The notes under the pieces are model-generated. The model made no database searches. It was not told the origin of the DNA and saw nothing but the letters and a program-made list of their open reading frames with translations. Both the position numbers and the translations under genes were made by a program. Below are positions 51,948 through 60,630 of a stretch of DNA of 64,000 nucleotides, one piece after another. Position 1 is the stretch's first letter. Each line of letters begins with the position of its first letter. The DNA is from Paenalcaligenes suwonensis (GTDB lineage: Bacteria > Pseudomonadota > Gammaproteobacteria > Burkholderiales > Burkholderiaceae_B): positions 124,001 through 188,000 of the forward strand of contig NZ_JAANPV010000007.1 in assembly GCF_011290505.1 (NCBI RefSeq), given 5' to 3'.

Positions 51948-53190
51948 CACCTACTCCAAAGAGTTTCTGTGCTTTTTTCAAACTAGCCACCAAGGCATCC
52001 ACATCCGCAAAAGTGTTGTACACACCAAATGACGCACGTGCCGTGCCAGGAATACCCAACTCGGTCATGAGTGGCATCGCGCAATGGTGGCCCGCACGAA
52101 TGGCTACGCCATCCATGTCCAAAATAGTCCCTAAATCATGGGGATGTATGCCATCCACCAAGAACGACACCACACCCGCTTTATGCGGTGCAGTACCTAC
52201 AATTTTAATCCCTGTCAGAGCTTGCAACTGTTCGGTTGCGTACGCCAACAGCGCTTGTTCGTGTTCGGTAATGGCGTCAAAGCCTAACTTTTGCACGTAC
52301 TTCAACGCTTCAGCCAACACCACCACACCAGCAATATTAGGCGTACCCGCCTCAAAGCGTTGTGGCGCAGGCGCAAACGTACTGCCCGAGAAGCTAACGG
52401 TATGGATCATGTCACCACCGCCCTTCCAAGGTGGCATCGCATCCAACAGCGCATATTTACCGTACAACACACCCACACCGGTAGGGCCGTAGATTTTGTG
52501 ACCTGAGAATGCGTAGAAATCACAATCTAAGTCTTGTACATCAACGACTTGGTGCGCAACCGCTTGGGCGCCATCCAGCAACACCACCGCACCCACAGCG
52601 TGAGCCTCGGCAATCATTTCCTTAACTGGATTCACCGTACCCAATGCATTGGATACGTGCACCAAACCGACGAACTTGGTACGTGGGCTTAGCAAACGTT
52701 TGTACTCAGCTTGATCCAGCGTGCCATCTTCCAACATAGGCACAACCTTAATCACCGCCCCCTTTTCATCGGCCAACAACTGCCATGGCACGATATTGGA
52801 GTGATGCTCAAGCATGGTCAGCAGAATCTCGTCGCCAGCTTTGATATTGGCACGTCCCCATGTGGCAGCAACCAAGTTGATGCTATCCGTAGTGCCACTG
52901 GTAAAAACGATTTCTTCAGTGCGTGCAGCGTGCAAGAACGCACGCGTGCACTCGCGGCTACGGTCGTATAAGTCCGTAGCATGTTGCGATAGCCAATGCA
53001 CACCACGGTGTATATTGGCATTCTCGCGTTCATAGAATTCGCGCTCGGCCTGAATGACGCACTCTGGTTTTTGCGTCGTTGCACCATTATCCAAATACAC
53101 CAGTCGTTGGTCGCGGATTGGGTGCTGCAAAATGGGGAAATCCCCTTGTACATCCAGTTTGATTTCAGTAATGGCAGAAGCGCTCATCAT
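51940..53190 (-). CDS. sufS: Cysteine desulfurase SufS
   Basis: A PLP enzyme that takes sulfur from cysteine for Fe-S clusters. The 416-residue protein has MLEHHSNIVPW, the PLP Lys in CDFYAFSGHKIYGPTGVGVLYG (about residue 234) and the persulfide-forming Cys in AIRAGHHCAMPLM (about 374), followed by the short C-terminus of class II desulfurases. Starts immediately after the sufD stop, within one translational unit. Confidence 0.95.
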   Translation of the reverse strand: MMSASAITEIKLDVQGDFPILQHPIRDQRLVYLDNGATTQKPECVIQAEREFYERENANIHRGVHWLSQHATDLYDRSRECTRAFLHAARTEEIVFTSGTTDSINLVAATWGRANIKAGDEILLTMLEHHSNIVPWQLLADEKGAVIKVVPMLEDGTLDQAEYKRLLSPRTKFVGLVHVSNALGTVNPVKEMIAEAHAVGAVVLLDGAQAVAHQVVDVQDLDCDFYAFSGHKIYGPTGVGVLYGKYALLDAMPPWKGGGDMIHTVSFSGSTFAPAPQRFEAGTPNIAGVVVLAEALKYVQKLGFDAITEHEQALLAYATEQLQALTGIKIVGTAPHKAGVVSFLVDGIHPHDLGTILDMDGVAIRAGHHCAMPLMTELGIPGTARASFGVYNTFADVDALVASLKKAQKLFGVGDE

Positions 53191-54480
53191 TTATTCCCCA
53201 GCCAAGGCCAAACCACCTGGCAGCAAAGCAGAAATACTAGCGATAGCACGAGCACGTAATGCATCGTGACGAATACGATCCAGGCTGGCAGCAGCAAAGG
53301 CGTAAATCAACAGATTACGTGCCTCTTCCATGCTCAAACCACGCGAACGCAGGTAGAACAGGCTTTCCTCATCCAACTGGCCTACTGTCGCACCGTGCGC
53401 GCACTTTACGTCATCGGCGTAAATTTCCAGCTCGGGGCGGGCATCGCTACGCGCCAACTTAGACAGCAATAAGCTGTCAGAGCGTTGGATTGCATCGGTA
53501 CCATCAGCACCTTTACCCACCACAATACGGCCACTAAACACACCACGTGCCATATCGGTCAAAATACCGCGGTAGTACTCGTGGCTAATGCAGTTAGGCA
53601 CAGCATGATCAATCACCGTGTTGTGATCCACATGACGTTTACCGTCTACGTAGTACAAACCGTTGAACAAGGTTTCACAACGCTCGCCCAAGAACTGGGT
53701 ACGGATATTGTGACGAGAAAGCTTCGCGCCAAAAGACAACGAGTGCGACTCGAAGCGCGAGGATTTTTGCTGTGTCACACTGATATCTGCCAAGTGCAAC
53801 GCTTGTGTGTTTTCCTGTTGGAACTTCACATGCGTGAGGTTGGCGTCAGCGTCTATAACAACTTGCGTAGACACGTTATTCAACGAGGCCACATCATCGC
53901 TAGCACTTACGTGATACTCAACCACCGTTGCTACAGCACCCGCGTCCAGACGAATCACGTTACGTGGAAAGCTGCCGCCTTGAGCACAGGTGTTCATGAA
54001 CACCACTTGCACAGGCTCCTCTAGCGCCACACCACGTGCTACGTGCACGTAAGCACCGTCTTCAGCCAGCGCCAAGTTCAAGGCAGCAACGCTAGTGCCA
54101 GCATCCGCTTGACCATAAACAGCGTCCAAATCGGCGTCGTTCAGATGATCCGCCAATGCGCCCACAGTGACGCCCGCTGGCATATTACCGACGTTAGATA
54201 ACTGTGCTGAGTAACGACCATCCACAAACACCAACCAGTGGCCTGCTTCGTTTTGCTTCACAGCCTTAACTTGTGCCGCTACATCGGCAGACACAGGGCG
54301 TGTGTACGTAACCTGCTCTAAAAATGCCAACGAAGTGTGGTGCCAGTCTTCCAGTTTAGTGGTAGGCCAACCTTCTGCTGCAAAACGTTCTAAAGCTTGC
54401 TGTCGTCGGCTAGCTAGCCAAGCGGGTGCATCTGCCAGTGTCTGCGCATACTCCGTGACCCATGCAGGGAGCTTGCTCAT
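53191..54480 (-). CDS. sufD: Fe-S cluster assembly protein SufD
   Basis: The 429-residue protein has the SufBD beta-helix core (SRFESHSLSFGAKLSRHNIRTQFLGERCETLFNGLYYVDGKRHVDHNTVIDHA) and the C-terminal DVKCAHGATVGQLDEESLFYLRSRGLSMEEARNLL with the conserved Cys/His. It forms the SufBC2D scaffold. The ATG overlaps the sufC stop (ATGA), so translation is coupled. Confidence 0.93.
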   Translation of the reverse strand: MSKLPAWVTEYAQTLADAPAWLASRRQQALERFAAEGWPTTKLEDWHHTSLAFLEQVTYTRPVSADVAAQVKAVKQNEAGHWLVFVDGRYSAQLSNVGNMPAGVTVGALADHLNDADLDAVYGQADAGTSVAALNLALAEDGAYVHVARGVALEEPVQVVFMNTCAQGGSFPRNVIRLDAGAVATVVEYHVSASDDVASLNNVSTQVVIDADANLTHVKFQQENTQALHLADISVTQQKSSRFESHSLSFGAKLSRHNIRTQFLGERCETLFNGLYYVDGKRHVDHNTVIDHAVPNCISHEYYRGILTDMARGVFSGRIVVGKGADGTDAIQRSDSLLLSKLARSDARPELEIYADDVKCAHGATVGQLDEESLFYLRSRGLSMEEARNLLIYAFAAASLDRIRHDALRARAIASISALLPGGLALAGE

Positions 54481-55253
54481 ACGGCGGCTCCTTTAGCAGC
54501 CTGTTCTGCAGCCAACTCTTTCACCCAGCCGTAACCACGTTTTTCCAATTCCAACGCCAAGCTAGCGTCGCCAGACTTAATGATCTGACCATTCGCCAAC
54601 ACGTGTACGTGATCAGGAACGATGTAATCCAACAGACGCTGGTAGTGCGTAATCACGATCATGGCGCGATCTGGTGCACGCAAACGGTTTACACCATCCG
54701 CCACTACACGCAAAGCATCAATATCCAGACCGGAGTCGGTTTCGTCCAGAATCGCCAATTTAGGTTCCAACAGACTCATCTGCAGAACTTCATTGCGTTT
54801 TTTCTCACCGCCAGAGAAGCCTTCGTTCACAGAGCGGTACAAGAACTCTTCACGCATACCTACGGTTTTCATTTCAGCTTTAACCAGCTTCAAGAAATCC
54901 ATAGCATCCAGCTCGGGCTCGCCACGTTGACGACGAATAGCGTTTAGTGAAGCGCGCAAGAAATACGCGTTAGACACGCCTGGAATTTCGATGGGGTATT
55001 GGAAGGCCAAAAACACGCCATTGCGGGCACGCTCTTCAATCGCCATATCCAACAAGTCTTGGCCATCAAACTCTACAGAACCACCGTTAATGGTGTAGTC
55101 ATCACGGCCTGCCAACACTTGCGACAAGGTACTTTTACCTGAGCCGTTAGGGCCCATGATGGCGTGGACTTCACCCGCTTTAACTTCCAGATTCAGACCG
55201 CGCAAAATTTGTTTGTCTTCAATAGAAGCACGTAAATCTTTAATACTCAACAT
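54477..55253 (-). CDS. sufC: Fe-S cluster assembly ATPase SufC
   Basis: The 258-residue ABC-type ATPase has Walker A in MGPNGSGKSTLSQ, signature GFSGGEKKRNEVLQMS, Walker B in LAILDETDSGLDIDAL and the switch His in MIVITHYQRLLDY. It drives conformational change of SufB/SufD. It lies between sufB and sufD in the usual order. Confidence 0.96.
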   Translation of the reverse strand: MLSIKDLRASIEDKQILRGLNLEVKAGEVHAIMGPNGSGKSTLSQVLAGRDDYTINGGSVEFDGQDLLDMAIEERARNGVFLAFQYPIEIPGVSNAYFLRASLNAIRRQRGEPELDAMDFLKLVKAEMKTVGMREEFLYRSVNEGFSGGEKKRNEVLQMSLLEPKLAILDETDSGLDIDALRVVADGVNRLRAPDRAMIVITHYQRLLDYIVPDHVHVLANGQIIKSGDASLALELEKRGYGWVKELAAEQAAKGAAV

Positions 55254-55266
55254 GATGAAGCTCTCC

Positions 55267-56715
55267 TTAACCTACACTGCCTTCCAAACTTACGCCGAGC
55301 AGGTTTTGGGCCTCGACTGCAAATTCCATTGGCAACTCTTTAATGACATCCTTGCAAAAACCGTTCACGATCATGGACACGGCATCTTCAGCTGAAATCC
55401 CACGCTGCATGGCGTAAAACAACTGATCCTCACCAATGCGGGATGCGGTTGCTTCGTGCTCTACGCTAGCCGTAGGATTTTGCACTTCCATGGTTGGGAA
55501 GGTGTGTGCCGAACAGCGTTTGCCAATCAGCAAGGAGTCACACTGGGTAAAATTCCGGGCATTTTCTGCTTTAGGGGTGATACGTACCAAACCACGGTAC
55601 GTGTTCATGCCCTCACCTGCCGAAATACCTTTGGATATGATGGTGCTACGGGTATTTTTACCCATATGTATCATTTTGGTGCCGGTATCCGCTTGCTGAC
55701 GATGGTTACTCAAGGCGACAGAGTAAAACTCACCCACCGAGTCATCGCCACGCAATACCACACTTGGGTATTTCCACGTGATGGCCGAACCTGTTTCTAC
55801 CTGCGTCCAAGAAATACGTGAACGTGCGCCACGGCACTCACCACGCTTGGTCACAAAGTTGTAAATACCACCTACCCCGTCTTTATCGCCTGGGTACCAG
55901 TTTTGCACGGTGGAGTATTTAATATTGGCGTCATCCAGCGCGACCAGTTCAACCACTGCCGCATGCAACTGGTTTTCATCTCGCATGGGCGCCGTACAGC
56001 CTTCTAGGTAGCTAACAGAAGCACCTTCTTCGGCAATGATCAACGTACGCTCGAACTGCCCTGTGTTAGCCGCATTAATACGGAAGTACGTGGAAAGCTC
56101 CATTGGGCAACGCACGCCTTTAGGAACAAACACAAACGAACCGTCTGAAAACACCGCGGAGTTCAACGCCGCATAGAAGTTATCAGCTGGTGGAACCACC
56201 GTACCCAAATACTGACGAATCAGCTCGGGGTATTTATGCACGGCTTCCGAGAAAGCACAGAAAATCACGCCCACGTCTTCTAGCTGCTTTTTAAAGGTGG
56301 TAGCCACTGATACGGAGTCAAATACCGCATCTACTGCCACACCCGCCAAGCGAGCACGCTCATGCAGTGGCACACCTAGTTTTTCGTAGGTACGCAGCAG
56401 CTCTGGATCGACTTCATCCAAACTTTTGGGGCCATCATCTTTGCTTTTAGGGGCCGCGTAATAACTGATGTCTTGGAAATCTATAGGCGCATAATTCACC
56501 ACCGACCATGTCGGCGACTTCATTTCCAGCCATTGCCTATAAGCAGCCAAACGCCATTCGAGCATAAACTCGGGCTCCTGCTTTTTAGCAGAAATCAGGC
56601 GGATGGTATCTTCATTTAGCCCTTTAGGGATGATGACAGATTCAATATCCGTCACAAAACCTGCTTCGTATTCTCTATCGAGAAACGTATCGAGGTGTTC
56701 GTTGACAGTACTCAT
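55267..56715 (-). CDS. sufB: Fe-S cluster assembly scaffold SufB
   Basis: The 482-residue protein has the SufB landmarks [13 protein letters not shown]-like region, [59 protein letters not shown] (about residues 160-218), [10 protein letters not shown] with a conserved Cys, and the C-terminal [36 protein letters not shown]. It is the scaffold on which SufS-derived sulfur and iron form clusters. It directly follows the Rrf2 gene with no gap. Confidence 0.96.
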   Translation of the reverse strand: MSTVNEHLDTFLDREYEAGFVTDIESVIIPKGLNEDTIRLISAKKQEPEFMLEWRLAAYRQWLEMKSPTWSVVNYAPIDFQDISYYAAPKSKDDGPKSLDEVDPELLRTYEKLGVPLHERARLAGVAVDAVFDSVSVATTFKKQLEDVGVIFCAFSEAVHKYPELIRQYLGTVVPPADNFYAALNSAVFSDGSFVFVPKGVRCPMELSTYFRINAANTGQFERTLIIAEEGASVSYLEGCTAPMRDENQLHAAVVELVALDDANIKYSTVQNWYPGDKDGVGGIYNFVTKRGECRGARSRISWTQVETGSAITWKYPSVVLRGDDSVGEFYSVALSNHRQQADTGTKMIHMGKNTRSTIISKGISAGEGMNTYRGLVRITPKAENARNFTQCDSLLIGKRCSAHTFPTMEVQNPTASVEHEATASRIGEDQLFYAMQRGISAEDAVSMIVNGFCKDVIKELPMEFAVEAQNLLGVSLEGSVG

Positions 56716-57204
56716 TCAAGAAAGCTCCACTTTGGAAGTGCGTGCTGTGAAAGGTGTTTGGTCTTGCAAGACCGTGCGTTTAAGAGGAAATTCCGAGGGC
56801 GAAGGCCGAATCATATCTGCAACGCTGACATCTTCCAGCGTTCGACGTACAATATCGTTGATTCGTTGCCAGTTGCTACGAATGTGGCAATCTGATTCCA
56901 CATTACAGGCACCCGGAGTCGCCACACATTCGGTAATACCGAAAGGCTGGTCATCCAGGGCATCAATAATCTGAGCAACGCTAATCTCATTAGCTGGCCG
57001 CGCGAGCGTATAACCACCACGCGCACCACGTGTACTGATGACCAGCTCATCCTGACTTAGCAGCTTCAACACTTTGCTGACTGTAGGTTGCCCCAACCCC
57101 AGCTGTGTAGCGAGCTCCGATGCACTGAATACACGGCTGGGATCTCCCGCCATGTGGGTCAGAACAAGGGTTCCATAGTCTATAATTTTGCTGATTCGCA
57201 GCAT
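56716..57204 (-). CDS. Rrf2/IscR-like regulator of the SUF operon
   Basis: The protein of about 162 residues has the Rrf2 winged helix (FSASELATQLGLGQPTVSKVLKLLSQDELVISTRGARGGYTLARP, about residues 26-70) and three Cys in CVATPGACNVESDC (93, 100, 106), the spacing of IscR cluster ligands. It probably senses Fe-S status and represses the operon through the 25-bp palindrome upstream. The ATG at 57204 is chosen; an upstream TTG is less likely. First gene of the suf operon. Confidence 0.9.
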   Translation of the reverse strand: MLRISKIIDYGTLVLTHMAGDPSRVFSASELATQLGLGQPTVSKVLKLLSQDELVISTRGARGGYTLARPANEISVAQIIDALDDQPFGITECVATPGACNVESDCHIRSNWQRINDIVRRTLEDVSVADMIRPSPSEFPLKRTVLQDQTPFTARTSKVELS

Positions 57205-57234
57205 GACGCGATCTCTTGCAAGCCTCAAATAAGA

Positions 57235-57259
57235 ATATAGTACCGCTTTGGTACTATAT
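57235..57259. promoter_or_regulatory. 25-bp palindrome upstream of the suf operon (Rrf2/IscR-type operator)
   Basis: ATATAGTACC-GCTTT-GGTACTATAT forms perfect 10-bp arms around a 5-base centre, 31 bases before the Rrf2 gene. Its 25-bp length and A-T ends match the layout of IscR type 1 sites, though the sequence differs. Self-regulation by the Rrf2 protein is the natural reading. Confidence 0.75.
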
Positions 57260-57384
57260 GCGTCAAATCACCAAGACAGACTGATCACTGTTACGCCCAC
57301 CTCTTGTAATATTTAGCACTTTTAAACAACAGTTTCCCCTACAATAGATGCTTCGTTTACATTTTCTGGCACGCAGCATCTTTC

Positions 57385-58974
57385 ATGGTTTCCCGTCACG
57401 TCGATCTCAACACCGCCTTACAGCTTTGTGCCAAAGGCGACCAACGCGCTTTTGCTGATCTTTATGCTCAGGAGATGCCGCGCATTATGGCCTACTCCCT
57501 GTCCATGCTAGGCAGCCCCTCCGCAGCTGAGAATCTGGCTTGCGAGACCTTCGTGCTGGCATGGAAAAACTCTTTAGGCTTTGACCCATCGCTAGGTAGC
57601 GCCCAAGCGTGGATTTACAGCATTTTGCGTTACCGCGCCCGAGCACACCAACAGCGCGGTACCAGCCCCAGCTCGCTGCCTAATTTCACCAACATAGGTC
57701 ACCGCTATAGCAGCGGCCTACTGGCGTACTTCCCCCGTTTAGATCAAACCTCTAAACAAGTACTGCTGATGTCCTACCTACAAGGCAAAAATTACGCCCA
57801 GATTGCCCAAAGCGAAAACACCACCGTTACCCAATTACGCCGACGCGTACGCTTAGGCCTCGCCCTGCTGCGTAAGTTATTGCACGGTCAAAGTACATCG
57901 TTAGACGAACAACAACTGCAAGTTGCCGAATACACTCTGGGCTTATTGTCTGACACTGAACAGCAGTCCATACAATCACTGCTGCAACACGACGACCAAG
58001 CCGCCTTTGACGCCTTAAGCTGGGAACAAGACCTCATTGCTCTGTGCGACTTGTTGCCACAACAGCAACCGCCGTCTGAAGCCTTGTTCACACGCATACA
58101 AGAAATGCTGGGCCTAACCCCTATCGCGCTAGGCCCCATTGAGCATAACGATCAAAACTTCCAACCCAAGCTCTATCGCGCTGATGCGGCATCTACCTTC
58201 GCCATTCCAGCCAAAGAACAAGAGCCTGAGGTCGCGATCGCCATAGCAGAAGAAAGCCTACCTGCAGAAGCCGAGCAAAACGACGACCACGAGCTGCATC
58301 ACATTAGCTTTTCAGCCAACGACGATGCGCCAGAAGCACAGCCTTACTACGCGGCCCCCAGCACAGAAAACACCGCTCACGACGATTTTTCACCCACGCC
58401 CACAGAAAGCTTTAGCGCGATCAAAAGCGAAACACGTACCGAGCAGCGAAAACCCGCTAAGACGCTGTCACCACAGCAGAAAAAAATCGCACGTATCGCT
58501 GCCATTGTGCTTGCTGTAATCGCCTTGATTATTGTGGTGATCAGCCTACTTCCCACAAAGCCGCCTATTACCGTGATAGAAATGGCTCCTCGTTATGGCG
58601 CAATCCTAATGGCACCAGGCCAATCCTCCACGCCAGGCTGGGTGATGACCTCGGACCCTGAAGGCAACTTATTGCTAGAACCGAAGGTACACACACAGCT
58701 GGATGCCAACCAAAGTGCTCAACTTTGGACACAACGCCCCTTCGATCCCAAGCCCACCTCATTAGGCCTAATCGACCCTAATCAGCCGGTTGCCTTGCCT
58801 GTCTCTCTGATAGGCACCATCGAAAACGATCAGGTGTTTGAAATCACCCTAGAAAACGCCCAAGGCGCAGCCAGTGGCCAACCCCAAGGCCCTGTGCTGT
58901 TCATTGGACGTATCGTGCGCTTTGGTGAAGTACCAGCCATGCAAGCGCCCACTACCAATAGCGAAGCGTCCTAA
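57385..58974 (+). CDS. ECF sigma factor fused to a membrane RskA-like anti-sigma factor
   Basis: One continuous 529-residue ORF. Residues about 10-90 form sigma region 2 (ALQLCAKGDQRAFADLY, LGSPSAAENLACETFVLAW, AQAWIYSILRYRARAH), and about 110-166 region 4 (LDQTSKQVLLMSYLQGKNYAQIAQ, then TQLRRRVRLGLALLRKLL, somewhat degenerate). Residues 176-240 match the RskA N-terminal anti-sigma domain (QVAEYTLGLLSDTEQQSIQSLL). A long acidic linker (250-360) leads to one TM (369-390), and 395-513 form the RskA C-terminal domain (ILMAPGQSSTPGWVM, PVALPVSLIG). Normally these are two coupled genes. Here the sigma domain would be tethered to the membrane unless released by proteolysis. No strong ribosome-binding site was seen. 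Confidence 0.85.
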   Translation: MVSRHVDLNTALQLCAKGDQRAFADLYAQEMPRIMAYSLSMLGSPSAAENLACETFVLAWKNSLGFDPSLGSAQAWIYSILRYRARAHQQRGTSPSSLPNFTNIGHRYSSGLLAYFPRLDQTSKQVLLMSYLQGKNYAQIAQSENTTVTQLRRRVRLGLALLRKLLHGQSTSLDEQQLQVAEYTLGLLSDTEQQSIQSLLQHDDQAAFDALSWEQDLIALCDLLPQQQPPSEALFTRIQEMLGLTPIALGPIEHNDQNFQPKLYRADAASTFAIPAKEQEPEVAIAIAEESLPAEAEQNDDHELHHISFSANDDAPEAQPYYAAPSTENTAHDDFSPTPTESFSAIKSETRTEQRKPAKTLSPQQKKIARIAAIVLAVIALIIVVISLLPTKPPITVIEMAPRYGAILMAPGQSSTPGWVMTSDPEGNLLLEPKVHTQLDANQSAQLWTQRPFDPKPTSLGLIDPNQPVALPVSLIGTIENDQVFEITLENAQGAASGQPQGPVLFIGRIVRFGEVPAMQAPTTNSEAS

Positions 58975-58983
58975 TCGCCTCGC

Positions 58984-59799
58984 TTAGCGCTTACGAGCAG
59001 CAGCGTCTTGCTGCTCCAACCAGTCTAGTTCCACTTGCTCAAAACCCGCCTCAAGTCTAGCGGGGATATTAAATGGCCCTTTTAGCGTAGGGGCACGAAA
59101 TTTCTCAGCCATCTCGGGGTACATCGCCACGGGATCTACCTTTTGCTGCGAACATTGCCAGCGATACCAGTAATTCCCCAATGCCACGTGCCCTACCTCA
59201 TCGCGCAAAATAATATCCAAAATGGCCGCACCCTTTGCATCACCCACTTGAGCTAAGCGATTACGTACCAGTGGGCACGCATCTAGACCTCGAGCCTCTA
59301 AGGTTCTGGGCACTAACGCCAAACGCGCCAGCAAGTCTTCTTGTGTGCGCTCAGCCATATCCCACAACCCATCGTGAGCAGGAAAAGCACCATAATCAAA
59401 ACCCAGCTCTTGCAAATAATCACGCAATAAATTGAAGTGATAGACCTCTTCGGCTGCCACATTTAGCCAGCCGCCATAAAAAGCCTCTGGCATGCCCGCG
59501 AAGCGCCACATAATATCCAAGGCCAAATTAATCGCGTTGAATTCAATGTGCGCCAGCGCATGCAATAAGCCCGCCCTTCCCTCAACAGAACCCAAACCAC
59601 GGTGCGGCACTTTTTGAGGCGGCACAATAACCGGTGCGCTAGGCCTACCCGGCACACCCGTAGGTTCCTTGTAGATGGCAACTGTATCTATCACTGGTGT
59701 AGTAATAGCCTGCATCGCACGCACGAGTTCTGATTTTCGCTGCGGATCAGTTGCTAGTAACGCTGTCAGCGCTTGTTGTCGTATACACGTTTTTTGCAT
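58984..59799 (-). CDS. DUF455 ferritin-like protein
   Basis: The 271-residue protein has the DUF455 helical-bundle blocks LLHALAHIEFNAINLALDIMWRFAGMP (E-x-x-x), AAEEVYHFNLLRDYLQELGFDYGAFPAHDGLWDMAERTQEDLLARLALVPRTLEARGLD and ILRDEVGHVALGNYWYRW. The Glu/His pattern (HIE, EEVYH, DEVGH) is that of a di-iron ferritin-like site. Function is unknown. The ATG at 59799 is only eight bases beyond the terminator hairpin, with no clear ribosome-binding site between. Confidence 0.87.
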   Translation of the reverse strand: MQKTCIRQQALTALLATDPQRKSELVRAMQAITTPVIDTVAIYKEPTGVPGRPSAPVIVPPQKVPHRGLGSVEGRAGLLHALAHIEFNAINLALDIMWRFAGMPEAFYGGWLNVAAEEVYHFNLLRDYLQELGFDYGAFPAHDGLWDMAERTQEDLLARLALVPRTLEARGLDACPLVRNRLAQVGDAKGAAILDIILRDEVGHVALGNYWYRWQCSQQKVDPVAMYPEMAEKFRAPTLKGPFNIPARLEAGFEQVELDWLEQQDAAARKR

Positions 59800-59807
59800 A
59801 GAAAAAA

Positions 59808-59833
59808 GTCCGGCTAATTGCCGGACCCTTTTT
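59808..59833. terminator. Intrinsic terminator at the end of the pheST-ihfA-merR transcript
   Basis: GTCCGGC-TAATT-GCCGGAC forms a perfect 7-bp stem. On the minus strand T6 follows, on the plus strand CCTTTTT. The minus-strand T tract ends directly before the DUF455 start codon at 59799, so that gene has no room for a separate promoter behind the terminator. Confidence 0.9.
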
Positions 59834-59852
59834 GGTACGTAGTCAGTTCATC

Positions 59853-60251
59853 TTACTGCACGACTGCTGTTCTGGTCAGTACATCATCCAACGCATTAGC
59901 GACGTTTTCCAACTCTTGACGCAAACCTTGCAACTCTACAGCACTAAGGCGAACCGCTGCTTCGCTGTCGTAAGGCACTTCCACACCATCACCCAGACGG
60001 TTGCGAGCACCGCTAATCGTAAAGCCCTCTTCGTATAACAGCTTACGAATACGACGAATCAGCAATACTTCGTGGTGCTGGTAGTAGCGTCGGTTGCCAC
60101 GGCGCTTTACCGGCTTAAGTTGCATGAACTCTTGTTCCCAATACCGCAATACATGCGGTTTTACGCAACATAAGTCACTTACCTCACCAATGGTGAAATA
60201 ACGCTTAGCGGGAATTGGAGGCAGATTTGCCGTATTTTCTACATTCGTCAT
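59853..60251 (-). CDS. MerR family regulator downstream of ihfA
   Basis: The 132-residue protein has a MerR helix-turn-helix with the variant ERYFTIGEVSDLCCVKPHVLRYWEQEF (about residues 17-43) and RRGNRRYYQHHEVLLIRRIRKLLYEEGFTISGARNRL. This family regularly follows ihfA in proteobacteria; its target is unknown. The paired Cys in DLCCVKP lie in the DNA-binding helix and are not a typical metal site. Confidence 0.9.
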   Translation of the reverse strand: MTNVENTANLPPIPAKRYFTIGEVSDLCCVKPHVLRYWEQEFMQLKPVKRRGNRRYYQHHEVLLIRRIRKLLYEEGFTISGARNRLGDGVEVPYDSEAAVRLSAVELQGLRQELENVANALDDVLTRTAVVQ

Positions 60252-60297
60252 GATGAGTTCTTAATCAATGCGAGAAACAAAAAGCATAGACCTGCGA

Positions 60298-60612
60298 TTA
60301 GGCTTCAACCACCTGCTCTACATCTTCCACTACCGCTTTCAATTTCTGGCTAGCATGGAAAGTCACAACTCGGCGAGCCGAAATGGGAATCACCTCGCCT
60401 GTTTTGGGGTTACGACCAGGACGCGGCGGTTTATTGCGCACCTGAAAGTTCCCAAACCCAGACAGTTTAACTTCATCACCCTGCTCCAGCGTATTGCGGA
60501 TCTCGGCAAAAAACGTATCAACAATGTCTTTGGCTTCCCGCTTATTCAACCCTACGTGGTCAAATAACAATTCGGTCAGTTCTGCTTTAGTAAGCGTGCT
60601 GCTGACATTCAT
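60298..60612 (-). CDS. ihfA: Integration host factor alpha subunit IhfA
   Basis: The 104-residue DNA-bending protein has [31 protein letters not shown], the DNA-arm sequence [30 protein letters not shown] and the family's characteristic [15 protein letters not shown]. It pairs with IhfB to bend DNA at specific sites. It lies 18 bases after pheT, the classical order. Confidence 0.96.
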   Translation of the reverse strand: MNVSSTLTKAELTELLFDHVGLNKREAKDIVDTFFAEIRNTLEQGDEVKLSGFGNFQVRNKPPRPGRNPKTGEVIPISARRVVTFHASQKLKAVVEDVEQVVEA

Positions 60613-60630
60613 GAATAGCTCTCCCCTTTC

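Noticed and set aside
52818-54024. Open frames on the plus strand opposite sufS and sufD
   Set aside because: The minus-strand genes carry complete SUF motifs; the opposite frames have no ribosome-binding sites or recognisable domains.
59799-60251. tRNA-Pro, often found after ihfA and merR in related genomes
   Set aside because: No cloverleaf or T-loop (GTTCGA-type) sequence is visible between the merR stop and the DUF455 gene; only the terminator is there.
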